The notes under the pieces: generated by a model | Seen by the model: the letters and a program-made list of their open reading frames with translations, nothing else | Databases searched by the model: none | What the model was told of the DNA's origin: nothing | Part shown: positions 58,397 through 64,000 of the stretch, piece by piece | How the letters are laid out: every line of letters starts with the position of its first letter | How positions within the stretch are numbered: the first letter of the stretch is position 1 | Program-made: the position numbers and the translations under genes | Source: Blastocatellia bacterium UBA7656 | GTDB taxonomy: Bacteria > Acidobacteriota > Blastocatellia > UBA7656 | Assembly (NCBI GenBank): GCA_002483445.1 | Contig: DLHY01000132.1 | Location: forward strand, 1 to 64,000 | Length of the DNA: 64,000 nucleotides | Reading direction: 5' to 3'

Positions 58397-59395
58397 TTAA
58401 ACCATCTCCTTTCCAAGTAATAATCTCTGAAAGTAGGAAATCGTAGACTCCAAACCACACTGTAACGACACTTTCGGCTCCCAAGAGAGCAATTTCATAG
58501 CCCTTGATACATCAGGTTTCCTAACCTTTGGATCATCAACAGGTAATGGCTTGAACTCTATCAAACGGCTGATACCAGTTAAATCAACTACACACTGCGC
58601 AAGCTCAAGCACCGTGTATTCAAAAGGGTTACCGATATTCACAGGCAAATGAATATCCAAATCCTCACACATATAAGAACTTCCTTCTCCTGACATACCC
58701 GTATCCTCATGAAGCATCAACCTTACTATGCCCTCCAGTAAATCACTAACAAAGCAAAAAGATCGCGTTTGCAACCCATCTCCATAAATAGTAAGAGGTA
58801 CCCCCTGCAATGCTTGAACGACAAAGTTCGAAACGACTCTCCCATCATCCAAACGCATTCGTTCCCCATAGGTATTGAATATCCTCACAATCCGCGTGTC
58901 CAATCCATGCACACGATGGTACGCCATCGTCATAGCCTCAGCAAACCGCTTTGCCTCATCATACACTCCTCTTGGCCCAACAGGATTGACATGTCCCCAG
59001 TAACTCTCACTCTGCGGATGCACATCAGGATCACCATAAACCTCAGATGTCGATGCTAACAGAAATCGCGCCCCCTTCTCCTTTGCCAAACCTAATGCCT
59101 TATGGGTACCCATACTACCAACCTTAAGGGTCTGAATAGGATATCTAAGATAGTCAACAGGACTCGCTGGCGAGGCAAAGTGCAACACAGCATCTACCCT
59201 CCCTTCAACATCAAGCCCCAGTGTGACATCCTGCTCAAAAAACTCAAACCTACTCGTTCCAAGGTGTTCTGCGATATTCTCTATCCGCCCAGTCAACAGG
59301 TTATCAAAGACAACAATCTGATATCCCTCAGCCAAAAACCTATCAACCAGATGAGATCCAAGAAAACCCGCTCCTCCAGTTATCACTATCCGCAT
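58397..59395 (-). CDS. UDP-glucuronate decarboxylase-like NAD-dependent epimerase (UXS type)
   Basis: A 332-residue extended SDR. The NAD loop is 'VITGGAGFLGSHLVDRFL', the catalytic part is 'LLASTSEVYGDPDVHPQSESYWGHVNPVGPRGVYDEAKRFAEAM' (Ser/Glu-Val-Tyr and Y-x-x-x-K), which matches UDP-xylose synthases closely, and 'RIFNTYGERMRLDDGRVVSNFVVQAL' follows. It makes UDP-xylose from UDP-glucuronate for surface polysaccharide, although related dehydratases look similar. ATG 59395 is chosen because it starts the first beta strand and has GAGGA upstream. Confidence 0.88.
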   Translation of the reverse strand: MRIVITGGAGFLGSHLVDRFLAEGYQIVVFDNLLTGRIENIAEHLGTSRFEFFEQDVTLGLDVEGRVDAVLHFASPASPVDYLRYPIQTLKVGSMGTHKALGLAKEKGARFLLASTSEVYGDPDVHPQSESYWGHVNPVGPRGVYDEAKRFAEAMTMAYHRVHGLDTRIVRIFNTYGERMRLDDGRVVSNFVVQALQGVPLTIYGDGLQTRSFCFVSDLLEGIVRLMLHEDTGMSGEGSSYMCEDLDIHLPVNIGNPFEYTVLELAQCVVDLTGISRLIEFKPLPVDDPKVRKPDVSRAMKLLSWEPKVSLQCGLESTISYFQRLLLGKEMV

Positions 59396-59525
59396 TGTAT
59401 ATCCTCTAAATACCTGAACAAACCGGCACAAACGCCCTCTCTAACAGGCGACTATACCTCTAGTGTAAAGCTAAAACAAATAACATCTCTTGAAAACCCT
59501 CTATTTTTAAGCTAAGAATATCTCC

Positions 59526-59915
59526 ATGAATATCTCAATAAAAACTAAAGCAAGAAAACCTCTTCTCTCTCTCTACATAATCACATCTTTCCTCTTCATC
59601 TCGTGCGCTGGCCACATCACTCCGGCGCGAGAGACTCTCGAAAGCTACTACAAAGACATGAACCTCCGCGAAATCAAAGTAGATATATTTTGTATCGACC
59701 CCAATTCACCCGAAAGAGCTTATGCCAGCGCCACCATAACACACAACTTTGCAAACAGGGACGGAAACCTCCAGAAGGAATATATAGGACACCTTCTCAA
59801 AAAAACCGGCGATACCTGGCAAGTTGACAAGAAAACCACCTATACGACCAAGGAAAGCGACGCACTGATACTGCTCGCCGGAAAGAAAATTCAACCATTC
59901 CCTTCCTCTCAATAA
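59526..59915 (+). CDS. Small lipoprotein, unknown function
   Basis: A 129-residue protein with a lipoprotein signal peptide ending in 'FLFISC' (Cys at about 27) and a compact mature domain ('YYKDMNLREIKVDIFCIDPNSPERAYASATITHNF', 'GHLLKKTGDTWQVDKKTTYTTKESDALILLAG') that looks like an NTF2- or DUF-type small secreted domain. No family is recognised. It stands alone, divergent from the epimerase gene. Confidence 0.65.
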   Translation: MNISIKTKARKPLLSLYIITSFLFISCAGHITPARETLESYYKDMNLREIKVDIFCIDPNSPERAYASATITHNFANRDGNLQKEYIGHLLKKTGDTWQVDKKTTYTTKESDALILLAGKKIQPFPSSQ

Positions 59916-59922
59916 GCAAATC

Positions 59923-60219
59923 TCAGGGCTTTTTTATCTTGATAACAGATTCCAGACCATACTGCTTACAATACATACCCAACTCACACCCAAAACCTGC
60001 CTCCCCAAACTCAAATGGCATCCCCCCCTCAGTCCCTCCATAATAACCACCAGGAGGAACAGTGCCATAAACATTGCCTGCTCTTACGACTACCCCAGTC
60101 CCTTTTCGGAGCGGACGCTCATATCCTCCCCCAATACCAAATCCCTTAAACCTGGTACCCAAGCTTTTCGATGGATGCAATCCACACCTCCTCTCACAAT
60201 TCATCGCATCAGGCATCAA
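59923..60219 (-). CDS. Possible small Gly-rich protein
   Basis: A 98-codon frame with a glycine- and tyrosine-rich centre ('GNVYGTVPPGGYYGGTEGGMPFEFGEAGFG') and four cysteines. No signal peptide or ribosome binding site is clear, and I recognise no family. It could be a remnant of a larger secreted protein or a chance frame. It converges on the small lipoprotein gene with a 7-bp gap. Confidence 0.3.
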   Translation of the reverse strand: MMPDAMNCERRCGLHPSKSLGTRFKGFGIGGGYERPLRKGTGVVVRAGNVYGTVPPGGYYGGTEGGMPFEFGEAGFGCELGMYCKQYGLESVIKIKKP

Positions 60220-60401
60220 GTCCCCCCCCTAACAAATGAAGACTCCTCACCTGTACATGCCACAAATAGTTCATAGATCAGATCAATATCGATCAGGTTA
60301 AACCGGTAAGAAGAAAATAGTAGATCAGAGCATAACAGGCATATCACAAGCATTGCGCCTGATGGGGAAGTATTTTCGAGTAAACCAGATGACCAATATT
60401 A

Positions 60402-61934
60402 CTAGGGGGAACTATCCGCCATCCTCACTTTAGCAAGCACCAAAGCACCAGCCTCTCCTGCAACCTCAGATTCTCCCTCAGGCTGAAAAGAACTTATACC
60501 AACGAGATCCACCTGACCCAACCCTTTGCCAATCTGATCAACCCTAACGCCTACATCCCCAATAACGCGAGGCTGAAGCCCTTCTATATCCGTAAAGTCC
60601 AAGAGATACAATTCACCGGTCTGGGCTACAATGAATCCTTCAAATTCACCGTCAAACATAAGGTTCGACAGTCCCTCCTTCTCCGCAAATTCATTTGCCA
60701 TAGCCCTGACCGCGACTATCTTATTCTTCTTGTTCAATTGAATTACCACTACAGCAGGAGGCTCATGTTTACGCCCCAACGTCGGACGCCTCACACGCGG
60801 ACGCCCAGTTCTCACCAAGGTCGGACGCCTCACCTCCCACTTAACCCCTCTTTTCACCACAGATAATAGTCGCCTGACTCGACTATATGAAATCTCACGA
60901 CCGCTAACTACTTCAGATTCTCCGACTGCCAACTCAGGAACATTCCCTAATACATCAACAATACCATCATCCTTTTTCCCACCTTCTGAATTACGCAAAT
61001 CAATCTGACAAACAGACCCATTCCTGCCAACAAAAAAACCAAACTCAGGCAACTTACTCTCAGCATTCACACTTAGCGCAACGCTGCTCCCCTCCATCAG
61101 AGACAACTCTTCGGGGAAGTTCCAACGAGGCACGCTACGGACGAGGTCCAAAGTGCCATTATCTCTCAGCTTATAAAACCTAAGCTCAGTTGAGTAATTA
61201 ACCCCTCCACCTTCCACTTCTTCCTGCCTCGTAAAACCAAAGATCACAGTATTACTACCCTCTTCATAGTCCAGATACGTGATCCGATCCCCGGAAAACA
61301 GCACAGGATACCTATAACCATCAGCCACATCGCAGGTATAAACCGAATAGCCGTTGCTCAACAGTAATATCTTCCCTCCATGGGCTAGGAAGAATTCTGA
61401 AGGCGCTTCAACAGCATCCCCCCCATCTTCCCCAGGAATCCCAAACAAAACTGGCCGTTCAGACATATACGGCTTCCCGTTTTCATCCAACGAAACACGA
61501 AGTTTAGCTACAACTTCCCTTTCAGAACTACTTTCTTCCTCAACAATGTACTGCGTTCCACGCACATACAAATATTGACTCACTTCATCGTATAAAATCC
61601 TGGTCGGGAAATAGCAGTTACCCAGAGACAAAACAATGGGGTCCTTCCCAGGCTTCCGGCTATCAATCAGATAAACTACGTTATTATCCAGATCAGAGAT
61701 ATCAAGCTCTTCCTGATCACCAACAGTCGACTGGGCATAAGGAGCTATAAACTGGTATTTTCCAAAAGCAGACGCAAAGGTATTCAAAGAGCCATTGACC
61801 CCTGACAATTCAACCCGACTGACCTGAACAGGAGAATCATCTGACCCGGAATAGCTGACGATTCCGCCAAGGGCCAAAACAAGTGTAATCACCAAAAGTC
61901 TTTTCAAAAGACCAGATAAACTTTTGCGTAGCAT
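60402..61934 (-). CDS. Large secreted protein, probably a beta-propeller, unknown function
   Basis: A 510-residue exported protein with a signal peptide (about 1-27). The mature part has repeated beta-strand blocks such as 'NVVYLIDSRKPGKDPIVLSLGNCYFPTRILYDEVSQYLYVRG', 'GKILLLSNGYSVYTCDVADGYRYPVLFSGDRITYLDYEEGSNTVIFGF' and 'GELYLLDFTDIEGLQPRVIGDVG', which suggest a WD40/NHL-like propeller. An insert around 365-395 has the direct repeat Val-Arg-Arg-Pro-Thr-Leu. No catalytic motif is visible. It lies downstream of the sigma-54 activator gene and may be its target. Confidence 0.65.
   Translation of the reverse strand: MLRKSLSGLLKRLLVITLVLALGGIVSYSGSDDSPVQVSRVELSGVNGSLNTFASAFGKYQFIAPYAQSTVGDQEELDISDLDNNVVYLIDSRKPGKDPIVLSLGNCYFPTRILYDEVSQYLYVRGTQYIVEEESSSEREVVAKLRVSLDENGKPYMSERPVLFGIPGEDGGDAVEAPSEFFLAHGGKILLLSNGYSVYTCDVADGYRYPVLFSGDRITYLDYEEGSNTVIFGFTRQEEVEGGGVNYSTELRFYKLRDNGTLDLVRSVPRWNFPEELSLMEGSSVALSVNAESKLPEFGFFVGRNGSVCQIDLRNSEGGKKDDGIVDVLGNVPELAVGESEVVSGREISYSRVRRLLSVVKRGVKWEVRRPTLVRTGRPRVRRPTLGRKHEPPAVVVIQLNKKNKIVAVRAMANEFAEKEGLSNLMFDGEFEGFIVAQTGELYLLDFTDIEGLQPRVIGDVGVRVDQIGKGLGQVDLVGISSFQPEGESEVAGEAGALVLAKVRMADSSP
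60781..60833 (-). repeat. Direct repeat coding for Val-Arg-Arg-Pro-Thr-Leu
   Basis: GTCGGACGCCTCAC occurs at 60781-60794 and 60820-60833 (39-bp period, in frame). It forms the basic Arg/Pro-rich insert of the secreted propeller-like protein. Confidence 0.6.
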
Positions 61935-62264
61935 TTCCTTGCCCTCCACTCATAAAACGGCAAAGCAGAAATTTCCCAAACCTAACCTAGCACCTCTTAT
62001 GCCATAACAAGCACCCGTACTCACACCAACACTTCCATCCCTTACTATTCCAGTTACAGAATTTCTCTGAACTGATGGTTCCACATCAATATCGATCCGC
62101 TCGTCACTCTCAATCAAACCGGATACTCCGTTCCCATTCGAAGGCTATTATGTATCACCTTCATCCATCCCTACAACTAAAAAGGCAAACCACAAACAAC
62201 GCGATCTTATTTGTCCAAAACATATTATGTCAAGCCTTTTCCGTCCCTCCTCCTCTACGAACAT
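61935..62264. other. AT-rich intergenic gap
   Basis: 330 bp between the start of the secreted propeller-like gene and the end of the sigma-54 activator gene. No gene, terminator or confident promoter was found on either strand, including the -24/-12 pattern expected for sigma-54. Confidence 0.5.
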
Positions 62265-64000
62265 CTAATCCTGCTTTTCCCTTATTCCCCTATCAATTCC
62301 TAACTGCGCGAGCTTGAGTCTCAACCCTCGACGCGACAAACCCATATCTATAGCCGTCCGCGAGAGGTTATGGCTATTCCTCACAAGTGAATCTTCTATA
62401 AGTCGTCGCTCAAGTCTGGCTGTTGCCTCTTTCAACTTCATCCCTTCAATGCCTGACAAAACAAACTCATCAGGGTTAGGTATTGATCCCGTCTTCCGTA
62501 TCCCAATACGGCCCGAACGAGAATTATAACCATCAAGGTCATACCTCCCATTACCAGACCGCACACGCTTATGAGCAACTTCAGGCGAAAAATCACTCGC
62601 AGCAATCACCGCTCCTTCTGAAGCGTATGCCACAGTTCGTTCAATCTCATTCCTAAGTTGCCTGACATTACCAGGCCAATCATACGCGCTCAATGCATCA
62701 ATCGCCTCCTGCGTCAGCACCAATCCATCCTTCCCGGATCGCTTGGCAAAGTGATCAAGAAAATGCTCTGCCAGAAAAGGGATCTCCTCACACCTGTCTC
62801 TCAACGGCGGCACATGTATCCTTATGATGTTGAGTCGATGAAAGAGGTCTTCCCGGAAGCGACCATCATCGACAGCCCTTTCCAAATCAGTATTAGTCGC
62901 AGCTATTATCCTGACATCCACGCGAATGGGCTTCATCTCTCCAAGAGGCTGAATTTCTCCCTCCTGCAAAAAACGCATCAACTTGGGTTGAACCTCCAAA
63001 GACAAATCTCCTATTTCATCCAGAAACAATGTGCCGCCTTCAGCAGCCCTGATTATGCCGGGATAGTTGGCGGTCGCGCCCGTAAAGGCTCCCCGCCTAT
63101 GACCAAAAAGCTGACTGTCTATGATATCCTTGGGTGTCGCTGTGCAATTGAACGGCAGAAAAACCGCTCTCGCCCTCGCCGATTCAGCATGAATAGCCCG
63201 CGCCACCAACTCTTTCCCTGTACCTGACTCGCCCGTTATCAGCACATTGACATCGTTCGTTCTGATCTTGTGAATTTTATCGACGACATCGAACATCATT
63301 TTACTGCCGACGATGAAGCCCGGCATTACCGTATGCATCCGACCTTCACTCAAACCAGGAACACTTTGCCGCGCTGCTGTACGCAAGGAACAGGTCTCAA
63401 GTCCCAATTCAACAGGCTTCAACAGCATCTGCAATCGCGCCAGATCAAAACCGCCTCCGGTACGAACATAAACCGTTATCGAGTACCTTCCCGTGCCTCC
63501 CACTTCCAGCATCCATCCATCCGACACCCGCGTAACTTTCTCAGGCAACGGCAACTCGACACGTTGTACGAAATCCTCCGCATCTGATTTGCTCACTCCC
63601 TGAAAGGAGAGCAACTGCTGTTTACTCCCCTCTTCATTCCTGAAAATCATAATGGCAGAAACTGGAAGGTTTTCACAAACGACGGATGCAAGCTCCTGCA
63701 CAAGAAGATCCCTTGAAGCAGATGCATCAATGAGCCTTTGCATCAGCAACAAATCACTAGGCACGTTAACCCTTATCCTTACATCATCTGATTGCTTTCT
63801 CTCATCGCCTCGCAGCGATTGCAGAGCTTCATCCGTCAACCTAAGATAAGGAACCGCCTTGAGCTTTACAAAGGTCTCCTTCGCTTTAAGAAAGCTGGCC
63901 TCCGCTCCTTTTCTATCCTTCAATTTCCTCAACAGCAACCCCATCTCATAGTGACTCCGTGCTTCCTCATAAGGCATCGACGTAGTGGTGAAAACAGATA
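62265..64000 (-). CDS. Sigma-54-dependent activator, N-terminus beyond the window
   Basis: The frame is open to the window edge, so the start is missing; a possible ATG at 63977 would give 570 residues. The first part is the end of a TPR array ('ARSHYEMGLLLRKLKDRKGAEASFLKAKETFVKL'). A GAF-like domain follows (about 80-205 from that ATG), then the AAA+ domain with Walker A 'ITGESGTGKELVARAIHAES', 'FGHRRGAFTGATANYPG' (sigma-54 loop GAFTGA), 'GTLFLDEIGDLS' and 'RFREDLFHRLNIIRIHVPPLRDR'. A Fis-type helix-turn-helix ends it ('NSHNLSRTAIDMGLSRRGLRLKLAQLGI'). No receiver domain is present, so the signal is probably sensed by the missing N-terminal part, often a Ser/Thr kinase or TPR region in such proteins. 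Confidence 0.88.
   Translation of the reverse strand, partial: SVFTTTSMPYEEARSHYEMGLLLRKLKDRKGAEASFLKAKETFVKLKAVPYLRLTDEALQSLRGDERKQSDDVRIRVNVPSDLLLMQRLIDASASRDLLVQELASVVCENLPVSAIMIFRNEEGSKQQLLSFQGVSKSDAEDFVQRVELPLPEKVTRVSDGWMLEVGGTGRYSITVYVRTGGGFDLARLQMLLKPVELGLETCSLRTAARQSVPGLSEGRMHTVMPGFIVGSKMMFDVVDKIHKIRTNDVNVLITGESGTGKELVARAIHAESARARAVFLPFNCTATPKDIIDSQLFGHRRGAFTGATANYPGIIRAAEGGTLFLDEIGDLSLEVQPKLMRFLQEGEIQPLGEMKPIRVDVRIIAATNTDLERAVDDGRFREDLFHRLNIIRIHVPPLRDRCEEIPFLAEHFLDHFAKRSGKDGLVLTQEAIDALSAYDWPGNVRQLRNEIERTVAYASEGAVIAASDFSPEVAHKRVRSGNGRYDLDGYNSRSGRIGIRKTGSIPNPDEFVLSGIEGMKLKEATARLERRLIEDSLVRNSHNLSRTAIDMGLSRRGLRLKLAQLGIDRGIREKQD

Noticed and set aside
1..64000. CRISPR arrays, insertion sequences, prophage or rRNA/tRNA genes
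   Set aside because: No regularly spaced repeats, transposase, phage structural genes (apart from the HK97-fold encapsulin) or RNA gene patterns were seen.

Overview
The window looks like a chromosomal segment of a Gram-negative, menaquinone-using, non-model bacterium, most likely an acidobacterium of the Blastocatellia type. The reasons are: a complete Tol-Pal operon, LpxD and LolA (outer membrane with LPS); MenG; System II cytochrome c maturation (ResB/CcsA); a ToxR/CadC-type winged-helix regulator fused to TPRs; an F420-type luciferase-fold oxidoreductase; and many secreted proteins. This is inference from gene content; no rRNA or tRNA gene is present to confirm it. The left and middle parts are dense and mostly housekeeping. 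To the right of about 57 kb the DNA looks more AT-rich, the gaps are longer and the small proteins less recognisable.

Layout. 0-8 kb: secreted beta-lactamase-fold protein, winged-helix/TPR regulator, sensor kinase next to an F420-type oxidoreductase and an SCP2 protein, and a GlpF channel. 8-18 kb: Rad50/SbcC-like ATPase, a glycine-zipper/peptidoglycan-binding envelope protein, short SppA, glycerate kinase, a lipoprotein and an NtrC-type regulator. 18-23 kb: SSB, bifunctional nuclease, ParA/ParB, LpxD and XerD. 23-27 kb: an iron and Fe-S block with an encapsulin shell, its encapsulated ferritin and a third small gene, divergent from a SufR-like regulator, Mrp and an IscA/HesB protein. 27-32 kb: PuuD-like membrane protein, M28 peptidase, YgfZ, DUF72, LOG-like protein and glutaredoxin. 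32-38 kb: tolQ-tolR-tolA-tolB-pal-cpoB. 38-48 kb: PQQ-type propeller, a PotC-PotD fusion, an M16 homologue without its zinc motif, MenG and TldD/TldE. 47-51 kb: LolA, ABC ATPase, DciA-like protein and a multihaem protein with an in-frame UGA. 51-57 kb: Maf, SDR, ResB, CcsA and dienelactone hydrolase. 57-64 kb: glutaryl-CoA dehydrogenase, UXS-like epimerase, small secreted proteins and a sigma-54 activator cut by the window edge.

The most striking observation is the minus-strand gene at 49728-51266. It appears to be one 512-residue secreted tetrahaem protein with an UshA-like N-terminal domain, read through an in-frame UGA at codon 75 in the context Cys-Gly-UGA-Pro. A 7-bp hairpin with a GGC loop lies 21 nt after the UGA, where a bacterial SECIS element should be, so it is a strong selenoprotein candidate. 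Naive gene calling splits it in two. The haem attachment machinery (resB-ccsA) lies about 1.5 kb away.

The second is the iron block. A ferritin-loaded encapsulin compartment faces an Fe-S-sensing regulator across a 102-bp gap. In that gap both -10 boxes lie so close to the start codons that both mRNAs should be leaderless.
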